A stretch of 64,000 bases of DNA from Burkholderia sp. Nafp2/4-1b (GTDB taxonomy: Bacteria > Pseudomonadota > Gammaproteobacteria > Burkholderiales > Burkholderiaceae): the NCBI RefSeq assembly GCF_003635165.1, contig NZ_ML058647.1:1-64000 (forward strand). The letters are read 5' to 3'. The notes beneath the pieces were generated by a model. It searched no databases. It saw only the letters and a list, made by a program, of their open reading frames with translations, and had not been told where the DNA came from. Shown here piece after piece: positions 1 to 6,497 of this stretch. The position numbers were made by a program, and so were the translations under genes. Numbering within the stretch: the first letter of the stretch is position 1; each line of letters starts with the position of its first letter.

Positions 1-44
1 ATGATTTTGCAGGGCCGACTACACGAGCCAGCGCAGGGAAGTCT

Positions 45-758
45 TCAGGAAGCGCGAACGCGGTCCATTTCTTTGAGCAGTTCGTTGCCCAGGTGCAGGT
101 AGAAAGTGAGAGCATGGCGCATGTTCGCGAGCTTCTCCTCGAACTCAAGCGCGAGTGCATCCCCGAGGTCGCCGCGCATGATGGCCGACATGGCCTTCTC
201 GACGTCGAGGGTCCGGGGCGTGCCGCATTCGCCGCTGTATGCTGCGCGCCGGAAAAGGTGAGCGCGAATCAGCTCAAACGCTTCACCGGCGAGGATCCAC
301 GCGCGTTTGTCGATGGCGTTCTTGAGATCGGTTGGGCACGGGACCGTCGGCGCGATCTGTCCTGTGAGCAGCTGTCCGCGGACGTCGATCGATGCGGTCG
401 GCTCGGGTGACGCGGTGGTGTCCGGCGCCGTGGCTGCGGCGCTCGCGTCGAGAAACACGCGGATTACTTTGAGGTGGAAGGCCGGGCTAATCCAGGCGGC
501 GTATGCGATGACGAGTTCGCGGCAAGCAAAGGTACCGCGACACTCCCCTCCGTGCGTCACCTTCAAGGCAAGTTGCGAATTTGTAACTTGGATTTCCGCA
601 ATCAGGGCTGTGGTTTGCTTGTTGCGCAGAAAGAATGCTGGCTTGTGATTTGACTTACCGCCGCTTGCCTGATGCAAGTCGTTAAGAGAATACAGGCCAT
701 CAATTTCGTGAATTGTGACCTGATCGAGGGCGAACGCGCTGTTCGGTGAAAGTGTCAT
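45..758 (-). CDS. KilA-N domain phage-type DNA-binding protein, copy A
   Basis: A 237-residue protein. Residues about 16-105 form a KilA-N domain (GLYSLNDLHQASGG, then FFLRN, then a G-T-FACRELVIAYAAWISP block). This module is found in phage and plasmid regulators and is predicted to bind DNA. An Ala/Thr/Pro linker (about 106-125) leads to a C-terminal region shared with copy B. The open frame continues upstream for 56 codons into the leader, but the ATG at 758 is preferred because GGAGG lies six bases before it and copy B starts at the equivalent place. The target is unknown. Regulation of phage or satellite genes is an inference from the family. Confidence 0.8.
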   Translation of the reverse strand: MTLSPNSAFALDQVTIHEIDGLYSLNDLHQASGGKSNHKPAFFLRNKQTTALIAEIQVTNSQLALKVTHGGECRGTFACRELVIAYAAWISPAFHLKVIRVFLDASAAATAPDTTASPEPTASIDVRGQLLTGQIAPTVPCPTDLKNAIDKRAWILAGEAFELIRAHLFRRAAYSGECGTPRTLDVEKAMSAIMRGDLGDALALEFEEKLANMRHALTFYLHLGNELLKEMDRVRAS

Positions 759-905
759 GATGGGCCTCCGCAAACGGTTTACCGTCCACGCCCGACGCCA
801 ATCGGGGTGGGCGACCAGAGCGAGAAGTTGGCGTACCAGTGCGGCACTGGCGAGCCTCGCGGCTCCTTCCCGCCCGGCCGCCCATAAGCGGACACCAAGC
901 GCAAA

Positions 906-935
906 AAAGCCGTCTTGCTTGCACATGACGGCTTT
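906..935 (-). terminator. Intrinsic terminator (attenuator candidate) in the leader of KilA-N copy A
   Basis: On the minus strand a perfect 9-bp stem (AAAGCCGTC / GACGGCTTT, 12-base loop) is followed directly by more T residues, giving a run of seven or more. It lies about 60-85 bases after the promoter and about 150 bases before the gene, so it would stop transcription within the leader unless overridden. Confidence 0.7.
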
Positions 936-992
936 CGCCGCCGCATTCGGGACGCCAATCCCGCCCGCCAGTTGTCTACCGACGGTAGCGTG

Positions 993-1021
993 AGTCTAGG
1001 ACGGCGCGCCGGCAATTGCAA
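993..1021 (-). promoter_or_regulatory. Sigma-70 promoter of KilA-N copy A
   Basis: Minus-strand -35 TTGCAA (1016-1021) and -10 TAGACT (993-998) are 17 bases apart. The spacer holds the palindrome GGCGCGCC. The same elements with the same spacing occur before copy B, which makes this much stronger than a single match. Confidence 0.7.
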
Positions 1022-1070
1022 GAGGGGATTCGCGCGGCCGGATCGTCGGCCGGTTTTGCGACACGGGATT

Positions 1071-1090
1071 GGCTCGCGACTACGCGAGCC
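1071..1090. other. Short perfect hairpin downstream of KilA-N copy B
   Basis: GGCTCGCG and CGCGAGCC flank the four-base loop ACTA (8-bp perfect stem), 15 bases past the stop of copy B. No T tract follows on the minus strand, so it may protect a transcript end rather than act as an intrinsic terminator. A degraded version (GGCCGACTACACGAGCC) lies past copy A. Confidence 0.5.
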
Positions 1091-1105
1091 ACCGCGGGGA
1101 AGTCT

Positions 1106-1798
1106 TCAGGATGCGCGGACGCGGTCCATTTCTTTGAGCAGTTCGTTGCCCTGGTGCAGATAGAAGGTGAGCGCGTGGCGCATGTTCGCGAGCTTCTGGT
1201 CGAACTCGAGCGCGAGCGCGTCGCCGAGGTCGCCGCGCATGATGGCCGACATGGCGTTTTCTACGTTCAGTGTCCGGGGCGTGCCAAATTCGCCGCTGTA
1301 TGCTGCGCGCCGGAGAAGGTGCGCGCGGATTAGCTCAAAGGCTTCACCGGCGAGCATCCACGCGCGTTTGTCGATGGCGTTCTTGAGATCGGCGGGGCAC
1401 GGGACTGTCGGTTCGATTTGTCCTTTCAGCAGCAGTCCACGGACGTCGATAGGTGCGATGGGTCGGGGTGGCGTAGTGGCGTCCGTCGACGTGGCTTCGG
1501 CGCTCGCGTCGAGAAACACGCGAATCACTTTGAGATGGAACGCAGGACTGATCCAGGCGGCGTAGGCGATGACGAGTTCGCGGCAGGCGTAGGTGCCGCC
1601 GTTGCGGCCTTCCTTGGTCTTTACAGCGCAAATTTGCGCAGTTTCCAATTCAGTCACCAGCGCTTGCGTTTGCTCGTTACGCAAAAACTGGTTTGGGCGC
1701 TTAATCGTTTCGCCGCCACTGGCGGCATGAAGATCGTTAAGGGAATACAGCCCGTCGAGTTCGCGGATTGCGGACGTGCCGATAGCAAGCGATGTCAT
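1106..1798 (-). CDS. KilA-N domain phage-type DNA-binding protein, copy B
   Basis: A 230-residue paralogue of the neighbouring gene. The N-terminal KilA-N domain has the same landmarks (GLYSLNDLHAASGG, FLRNEQT, TYACRELVIAYAAWISPAF). The C-terminal region (from DVRGLLLKGQIEPTVPCP to the end) is nearly identical to copy A. The two differ most in the domain middle, between the LRN and ACREL blocks, so they may recognise different DNA or ligands. The start at 1798 follows AAGGA by eight bases. The ATP-rich linker is shorter and more polar than in copy A. Whether the copies cross-regulate is not visible in the sequence. Confidence 0.8.
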   Translation of the reverse strand: MTSLAIGTSAIRELDGLYSLNDLHAASGGETIKRPNQFLRNEQTQALVTELETAQICAVKTKEGRNGGTYACRELVIAYAAWISPAFHLKVIRVFLDASAEATSTDATTPPRPIAPIDVRGLLLKGQIEPTVPCPADLKNAIDKRAWMLAGEAFELIRAHLLRRAAYSGEFGTPRTLNVENAMSAIMRGDLGDALALEFDQKLANMRHALTFYLHQGNELLKEMDRVRAS

Positions 1799-1961
1799 GG
1801 CGATAATCCTTCTTTGCGGTTTTCAAAACCGACGCCCTCCGTCCAAAGAGGGTGACGGCTACCGAACGGGGTTGGACGACCGGAAAGAAGGAACCGGCAC
1901 ACCCGAAGGTGTCCCCGCCCGGAGCCGCCATAGAAGCAACGCCAGACGTGCGCATACAACA

Positions 1962-1990
1962 AAGCCGCGAGTCGAGTGACGGCGCGGCTT
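1962..1990 (-). other. Leader hairpin of KilA-N copy B (counterpart of the copy A terminator)
   Basis: AAGCCGCG and CGCGGCTT (8-bp stem, 13-base loop) are followed on the minus strand by TTTGTTGT. Position relative to the promoter matches the strong terminator of copy A, but the T tract is broken, so termination would be weaker. Confidence 0.5.
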
Positions 1991-2053
1991 CTTGCGCCTT
2001 CTTTTTGTCGGGCGTCCAAGCCCGGCCGTCAGTTGTCTGCTGACAGTACCGCG

Positions 2054-2082
2054 AGTCTAGGACGGCGCGCCGCAGATTGCAA
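2054..2082 (-). promoter_or_regulatory. Sigma-70 promoter of KilA-N copy B
   Basis: Minus-strand -35 TTGCAA (2077-2082) and -10 TAGACT (2054-2059) are separated by 17 bases that again contain GGCGCGCC. Transcription would give a leader of about 245 bases before copy B. Confidence 0.7.
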
Positions 2083-2105
2083 GAGGGATGGGCCGTCGCG
2101 CAGCA

Positions 2106-2119
2106 TAGCAAATATGCTA
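2106..2119. promoter_or_regulatory. Palindromic operator candidate of the first toxin-antitoxin pair
   Basis: TAGCA-AATA-TGCTA is a perfect 5-bp inverted repeat 10 bases before the toxin start codon. Its position suits autorepression by the downstream helix-turn-helix antitoxin, which is the usual arrangement in HigBA-like systems. Binding itself is inferred. Confidence 0.5.
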
Positions 2120-2129
2120 ACATGTGTGT

Positions 2130-2459
2130 ATGAAGTGGACAATCACGTATTACAGCGAGCGAGTCAAGCGCGAAGTACTCGAGTTGCCCTCAGGAATTCG
2201 TGCCGCATACCGTCACCTTGTCGGAGTTATGGAACAGCATGGTGCTGACCTCCGAATGCCACACTCGCGCGCTATGGGCGGCGGCTTGTTTGAGCTGCGC
2301 CCGCGTGGTCGTGAAGGGATCGGTCGCGTTTTCTACTGTACGCTGATAGGGCGACAAATCGTGATCCTGCACTCTTTCGTGAAGAAGACGCAGGAAACGC
2401 CGGCTGACGAATTGCATATCGCGCGCAAGCGCATGAAGGACGTACATGACAATGGCTAA
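2130..2459 (+). CDS. RelE/HigB-like toxin (phage-derived Gp49-like family)
   Basis: A protein of 109 residues from ATG 2130 (a GTG two codons upstream is possible). It has the fold signature of small RelE/HigB-type ribonuclease toxins: an N-terminal basic helix, a GGGLFELRPRG segment, then VFYCTLIGRQIVILHSFVKKTQ, where a basic strand-turn precedes Lys/Thr. The Gp49-like branch often places the toxin first, as here. Its stop lies inside the next gene (14-base overlap), showing translational coupling with the antitoxin. Predicted activity is mRNA cleavage at the ribosome; only family membership is visible. Confidence 0.8.
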   Translation: MKWTITYYSERVKREVLELPSGIRAAYRHLVGVMEQHGADLRMPHSRAMGGGLFELRPRGREGIGRVFYCTLIGRQIVILHSFVKKTQETPADELHIARKRMKDVHDNG

Positions 2460-2784
2460 GACACGGTTGCAGCGCGAACTGGACGAAAAATACCATCCGG
2501 TCGCCCATACTCCGGAAGACGACGCTCGTATGTTCTCGGACCCGGAATTTTGCCAAGCATATGACGCGCTCGAAGAGGAATACACGGCACTCAACGCGCT
2601 ACTGGAGGCCCGCAGGCAGGCCGGGCTAACTCAAGCGCAGGTGGCGGACAAAATGGGCACTACGCCATCGGCAATTTCACGACTTGAGGCGTCCCTCTCC
2701 AGCGAGAAGCATTCGCCATCGTTTAGTACGCTTCGCAAGTATGCGGCAGCGTGTGGCAAAAAGCTGGTGATTTCGTTCGCCTGA
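2446..2784 (+). CDS. HigA-like helix-turn-helix antitoxin
   Basis: A 112-residue protein. A Xre/Cro helix-turn-helix occupies roughly residues 55-85 (ARRQAGLTQAQVADKMGTTPSAISRLEAS), followed by a short C-terminal strand ending LVISFA. The N-terminal half probably wraps the toxin, as in other HigA proteins. It overlaps the toxin gene by 14 bases. A second in-frame ATG lies two codons in. It should neutralise the upstream toxin and repress the operon through the palindrome at 2106-2119. Confidence 0.8.
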   Translation: MTMAKTRLQRELDEKYHPVAHTPEDDARMFSDPEFCQAYDALEEEYTALNALLEARRQAGLTQAQVADKMGTTPSAISRLEASLSSEKHSPSFSTLRKYAAACGKKLVISFA

Positions 2785-2817
2785 GGGCGCAGGCGCGACG
2801 ACGAAGGGTATGACGCG

Positions 2818-2994
2818 ATGAAGGAGCCTGTCATCGAATCGAGCGGCAACGTATTCGTCGATCTTGGCCTCTCTGACGAAGAGGCAACCTTGCTCCAGTT
2901 GCGCGCTTGTCACTCTGGCGGTGCGAATCGGGTTCCATCCGCGTGTCGAACTGGCTCATGTGTGAGCGTTGTTGAGCGACATCTCATCGGCTAA
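2818..2994 (+). pseudogene. Truncated remnant of a second Xre-type antitoxin
   Basis: A 58-codon frame. Its first 30 residues (MKEPVIESSGNVFVDLGLSD and on to LLQLRA) match the N-terminus of the complete antitoxin at 31061-31384 (SGNVYADLGMRDADE...LA). Homology stops exactly where the helix-turn-helix should begin, and the rest is unrelated. No cognate toxin is adjacent. It appears to be the 5' end of a gene cut off at the island boundary. Confidence 0.6.
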
Positions 2995-3045
2995 TAGCTG
3001 GCTCGCAAAAATAGTAAAGTTCGCTGCAGGCCGGCTTTTTTGCGT

Positions 3046-3134
3046 GCTACAAATTTGCTACAGCAAGGGTGGAGATCCTTGCTGGACAAGCCTTGCGCTT
3101 ATCATTCCATCCCCTGAACTACGGGGAGGGCCAT
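3046..3134. other. Island junction with att-like repeat and tRNA-like segment
   Basis: TGCTACAAATTTGCTACAGCA (in part a direct repeat of GCTACA, 3046-3066) is followed by a perfect 8-bp hairpin (3061-3084, CAGCAAGG / CCTTGCTG). On the minus strand from about 3127 the sequence CCCCGTAGTTCAGGGGATGG resembles the 5' end and D arm of a tRNA, but there is no T arm and position 33 is not U. The 3' side of this tRNA-like piece points towards the accessory segment. Together this looks like a decayed integration site. No integrase gene is present in the window. Confidence 0.35.
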
Positions 3135-3289
3135 GTCCGCGGTTCGGCGTGCAGGAGACGCGAACGGGACGGCAATGTGGACAGCGCGCAGAGTATAGCA
3201 AACGCGCGGCGCATCGGCGGACGGAATGCGCGCCGATGCCCGGCGCGGCGCTCAGTCGTTTTCAGCAGCAGAAATCAGAAATCGACGAA

Positions 3290-3472
3290 TCAGAAATCGA
3301 CGACGACGAAATCTTCCTTGCCCACGTCGCACAGCGGGCAGCGCCAGTCGGCGGGAATGTCGGCGAAACGCGTGCCGGCCGGGATGCCCTCGTCGGGTAG
3401 GCCTTCCGCTTCGTTGTAGACCCACCCGCAAATCAGGCAGACCCAGCTCTGGTATTCGGTTACTTCGCTCAT
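3290..3472 (-). CDS. Rubredoxin
   Basis: A 60-residue protein of classical rubredoxin size. Two CxxC knuckles bind one iron: Cys12/Cys15 (VCLICGWVYNEAEG) and Cys45/Cys48 (DWRCPLCDVGKEDF). The family is a one-electron carrier in the cytoplasm, for example to alkane hydroxylases or oxidative-stress enzymes. The frame is open further upstream, but ATG 3472 gives the standard N-terminus. It is the first core gene after the accessory segment and points towards it. Confidence 0.95.
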   Translation of the reverse strand: MSEVTEYQSWVCLICGWVYNEAEGLPDEGIPAGTRFADIPADWRCPLCDVGKEDFVVVDF

Positions 3473-3669
3473 GTAGCGCTCGGATGATGAAAGTCGGTGA
3501 TGCCGTCCGTGGCATGGCCGGCGAACGAAGGCGCAATAGTACCGGAATTTCGCCGAACGCCTCTGCAACGTCGTTTTAAATGTACGCATCGCGAACAACG
3601 ACCGTCATCGCGCGGCCCGGGCACGCAGTGTATGCTTCGTGAGCCTTTCAATCTGAAGGAGAAAAAACG

Positions 3670-4074
3670 ATGCTAAACAAGAAGTGGATCGCGGGCGTGG
3701 TTTGTGTCGCGTCGCTGGCCGTGTCGACGCTCGCGCGCGCCGAGGCGCGTGTGTTCTTCGCCGAGCCGAAAGACGGCGCGACGGTCTCGAGCCCGGTGCA
3801 CGTGAAGTTCGGTCTCGAAGGGATGGCGCTGAAGCCGGCCGGCGACATGACGCCGGACACGGGCCACCATCACCTGCTGATCGACGGCAAGCCGGTGCCG
3901 AAGGGCGACGTGATCCCCGCAACCGACCACTCGCTGCACTTCGGCAAGGGCCAGACCGAAACCGAGGTGAAGCTGCCGCCCGGCCAGCACACGCTGACGC
4001 TGCAACTCGGCGACGGCACGCACCGTTCGTACGGTCCCGAGCTGGGCTCGACGATCACGGTCAACGTGAAGTAA
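3670..4074 (+). CDS. Exported DUF4399 domain protein
   Basis: A protein of 134 residues. Residues 1-24 form a signal peptide (MLNKKW basic start, hydrophobic core, cleavage after ARA). The mature part carries the DUF4399 pattern: FFAEPKDGATVSSPVHVKFGL, then DTGHHHLLID with a His cluster, then PPGQHTLTLQLGDGTH. The immunoglobulin-like fold suggests a periplasmic binding or structural role, but the substrate is unknown. AAGGAG lies eight bases before the ATG. Confidence 0.85.
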   Translation: MLNKKWIAGVVCVASLAVSTLARAEARVFFAEPKDGATVSSPVHVKFGLEGMALKPAGDMTPDTGHHHLLIDGKPVPKGDVIPATDHSLHFGKGQTETEVKLPPGQHTLTLQLGDGTHRSYGPELGSTITVNVK

Positions 4075-4284
4075 GCACCGCTCCCGCCAGCGAGCGCCCG
4101 GCCGGAAGCGGCGGCCGAACGCCCGCCGCCGGCGCCGCGCGATACCGATCGCGCATGACGCCGGCCCGTGCGCGGCACACCGCCGCGCACAGCCTCACCA
4201 CCGATTCGCCACCGATTCAGCACGAAAAGCCCCGCTCACCGGCCTAGTCCATCCGGCCATCCCGGCGCAGGCGTCCGCCACCGG

Positions 4285-4290
4285 TACAAT
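4285..4290 (+). promoter_or_regulatory. -10 element of the uup promoter (TACAAT)
   Basis: TACAAT 35 bases before the uup start codon, in the 250-base gap after the DUF4399 gene. No convincing -35 is visible. The rest of the gap shows no gene. Confidence 0.4.
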
Positions 4291-4324
4291 GGGCGCTTCC
4301 GATTTCTCTCTTCGCCGTCTCCCC

Positions 4325-6274
4325 ATGTCGCTTTATTCCATTACGGGCGCGCAACTCGCGTTCGGTCACGTCGCGTTGCTCGATCACGCGGACTTCTCGC
4401 TGGAGGCCGGCGAGCGCGTCGGCCTGATCGGTCGCAACGGCGCGGGCAAGTCGTCGTTGCTGAAGATCGTCGCCGGGCTGGCGAAGCCGGATGACGGGCT
4501 GATCACGCGTCAGCAGGAACTCGTGACGGTCTACGTGCCGCAGGAACCCGAGTTCGAACCCGGCGCGACGGTGTTCGACGCCGTGGCATCGGGGCTCACG
4601 CACACGCGCGAAGTGCTCGAAGAATACGATTCGATCGCGCATCGTCTCGCGGAAACGCCGGAAGGCGCCGAGCACGACGCACTGCTCGCGCGGATGAACG
4701 CGCTGCAGTCGTCGCTCGACGCGCACGACGCGTGGAACTGGCGCACGCGCGTGTCGATGACGCTCGCGCAGATCGGCCTGACCGACGGCGACGCGCAAGT
4801 CGACGCGCTGTCGGGCGGGATGCAGAAGCGCGTTGCGCTGGCGCGCGCGCTGGTGCTGCAGCCGGACGTGCTGCTGCTCGACGAACCGACCAACCACCTC
4901 GACTTCGACGGCATCCGCTGGCTGGAAGAGCTGCTGGTCGCGCAACGTGCGGGCCTCTTGTTCATCACCCACGATCGCGCGTTCCTCGACCGCGTCGCGA
5001 CGCGCATCGTCGAGCTCGATCGCGGCCGCCTGCTGTCGTACCCGGGCAATTTCTCCGCGTACCAGACCCGCAAGGCGCAGCAGCTCGAAGTCGAGCGCGT
5101 GGAAAACGAGAAGTTCGACAAGCTGCTCGCGCAGGAAGAAGTGTGGATCCGCAAGGGCGTCGAGGCGCGCCGCACGCGCAGCGTCGGCCGCATCGCGCGG
5201 CTGGTGCAGATGCGCAATGAGCGCGAGGAGCGCCGCAATACGCAGGGCAACGTGAAGCTCGACGTCGCGCAGGGCGAGAAGTCGGGCAAGATCGTCGCGG
5301 AACTGACGGACGTGACGAAGCGCTATGGCGATCGCACGGTCGTCGACACGTTCTCGACCACGGTCATGCGCGGCGACAAGATCGGTTTCGTCGGCCCGAA
5401 CGGCGCGGGCAAGACCACGCTGCTGAAGCTGATCCTCGGCGAGCTGAAGCCCGACACGGGCACGGTGCGCACGGGCACGAACCTGCAGGTCGCGTATTTC
5501 GACCAGATGCGCGCGCAGCTCGACCAGGAAAAGAGCCTCGCCGACACGATCAGCCCCGGCAGCGAATGGGTGGAGATCGGCGGCGTGCGCAAGCACGTGA
5601 TGAGCTATCTCGGCGACTTCCTGTTCGCGCCGGAACGCGCGCGTTCGCCGGTGAAGTCGCTGTCGGGCGGCGAGCGCAACCGGCTGCTGCTCGCGCGCCT
5701 GTTCGCGCGTCCGGCCAACGTGCTGGTGCTCGACGAACCGACCAACGACCTCGACATCCCGACGCTCGAACTGCTCGAAGAGCTGCTGGCCGACTACGAC
5801 GGCACGGTGCTGCTCGTCAGCCACGATCGCGCGTTTCTCGACAACGTCGTCACGTCGGTGATCGCAGCCGAAGGCGACGGCAAGTGGCGCGAATACGTCG
5901 GCGGCTTCACCGACTGGCAGATCCAGAGCGAGCGTTCGCAACAGCTCGCGCAGCAGGATGCGGCGAAGCGTGCGGTGAAGGAGGCGGCGCCGCTCAAGGA
6001 AGACGCGGCGAAAAGCGCGGCCGGCCGCAATGCGCAGCGCACGGTGAAGCTGTCGTTCAACGAGCAGCGCGAGCTCGATGCGCTGCCGGAGAAGATCGCC
6101 GCGCTCGAGGAAGAACAGAAGACGATCAACGCACGGCTCGAGGACGGCTCGATCTTCGCGAAGGATCCGCAGGAAGGCACGCGCCTGACCGAGCGGTTCG
6201 CGGCGATCGACGACGAACTGCTCGCCGCGCTCGAGCGTTGGGAGACGCTCGAGGCGAAGCGCAAGCCGGCCTGA
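4325..6274 (+). CDS. uup: ABC-F ATPase Uup
   Basis: A protein of 649 residues with two ATP-binding cassettes and no membrane segment, so a soluble ABC-F protein. Cassette 1 has Walker A GRNGAGKSS (36-44), signature LSGGMQKR and Walker B LLLDEPTNHLD. Cassette 2 has GPNGAGKTT, LSGGERNR and LVLDEPTNDLD. The C-terminal tail (LSFNEQRELDALPEKIAALE and on) is the coiled coil that distinguishes Uup from EttA or YheS. Family members act on the ribosome and on branched DNA, and uup mutants show precise transposon excision. The ATG at 4325 begins at the conserved MSLYSITGAQLAFG. Confidence 0.95.
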   Translation: MSLYSITGAQLAFGHVALLDHADFSLEAGERVGLIGRNGAGKSSLLKIVAGLAKPDDGLITRQQELVTVYVPQEPEFEPGATVFDAVASGLTHTREVLEEYDSIAHRLAETPEGAEHDALLARMNALQSSLDAHDAWNWRTRVSMTLAQIGLTDGDAQVDALSGGMQKRVALARALVLQPDVLLLDEPTNHLDFDGIRWLEELLVAQRAGLLFITHDRAFLDRVATRIVELDRGRLLSYPGNFSAYQTRKAQQLEVERVENEKFDKLLAQEEVWIRKGVEARRTRSVGRIARLVQMRNEREERRNTQGNVKLDVAQGEKSGKIVAELTDVTKRYGDRTVVDTFSTTVMRGDKIGFVGPNGAGKTTLLKLILGELKPDTGTVRTGTNLQVAYFDQMRAQLDQEKSLADTISPGSEWVEIGGVRKHVMSYLGDFLFAPERARSPVKSLSGGERNRLLLARLFARPANVLVLDEPTNDLDIPTLELLEELLADYDGTVLLVSHDRAFLDNVVTSVIAAEGDGKWREYVGGFTDWQIQSERSQQLAQQDAAKRAVKEAAPLKEDAAKSAAGRNAQRTVKLSFNEQRELDALPEKIAALEEEQKTINARLEDGSIFAKDPQEGTRLTERFAAIDDELLAALERWETLEAKRKPA

Positions 6275-6432
6275 CGCTCCGCGCGCCGCGTGAGCAATCT
6301 TGCGGCGGCGCGCCACGCGGAACCAGTAAAATACCGCGCGTCCCGGGCCGCGCAGCGCACGCCGCGCGCCCGCTTTCGGAGCAGTCCAAGCACACCGTTG
6401 TTTCGATTCGCTTTTTTACGGAACTCAACGTT

Positions 6433-6467
6433 TTGTCCACGACGTTATCCACACGAGATGTGGAAAA
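6433..6467. promoter_or_regulatory. Cluster of three DnaA-box-like 9-mers before parE
   Basis: TTATCCACA (6445-6453, plus strand) matches the DnaA-box consensus exactly. TTTTCCACA lies on the minus strand at 6459-6467. TTGTCCACG (6433-6441) is one base from a box. All sit within 35 bases, 31-65 bases before parE. DnaA control of topoisomerase IV is an inference. Confidence 0.5.
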
Positions 6468-6497
6468 CGTCCCGATGAATGACGAAATTCAGCGCCT

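Larger units (their letters stand above)
1..2091. repeat. Tandem duplication of a KilA-N gene unit (period about 1.06 kb)
   Basis: Two consecutive units share the same order: a KilA-N gene on the minus strand, a leader of about 250-300 bases, and a promoter whose core is almost identical. The right ends (around 985-1025 and 2046-2086) share the promoter core and flanking bases. The left ends (around 25-110 and 1085-1170) share the 3' end of the gene. Gene ends and promoters are strongly conserved, while the leader middles have diverged. This points to an old duplication, or two related units acquired in tandem. The left unit may continue beyond the window edge. Confidence 0.8.

Noticed and set aside
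758..926. 56-residue N-terminal extension of KilA-N copy A
   Set aside because: It runs through the leader and its terminator region. Copy B has no such extension and a good ribosome site stands before ATG 758.
3061..3134. A functional tRNA on the minus strand
   Set aside because: D arm and anticodon stem can be drawn, but there is no T arm, position 33 is G and the acceptor strands do not pair. Kept only as a possible remnant.
4244..6316. A 690-codon open frame antisense to uup, and similar long frames antisense to parE, parC, htpG, rhlE and the MocR gene
   Set aside because: They mirror the GC-rich third positions of the real genes, consist mostly of Arg/Ala/Leu repeats, and contain no recognised domain or ribosome site.
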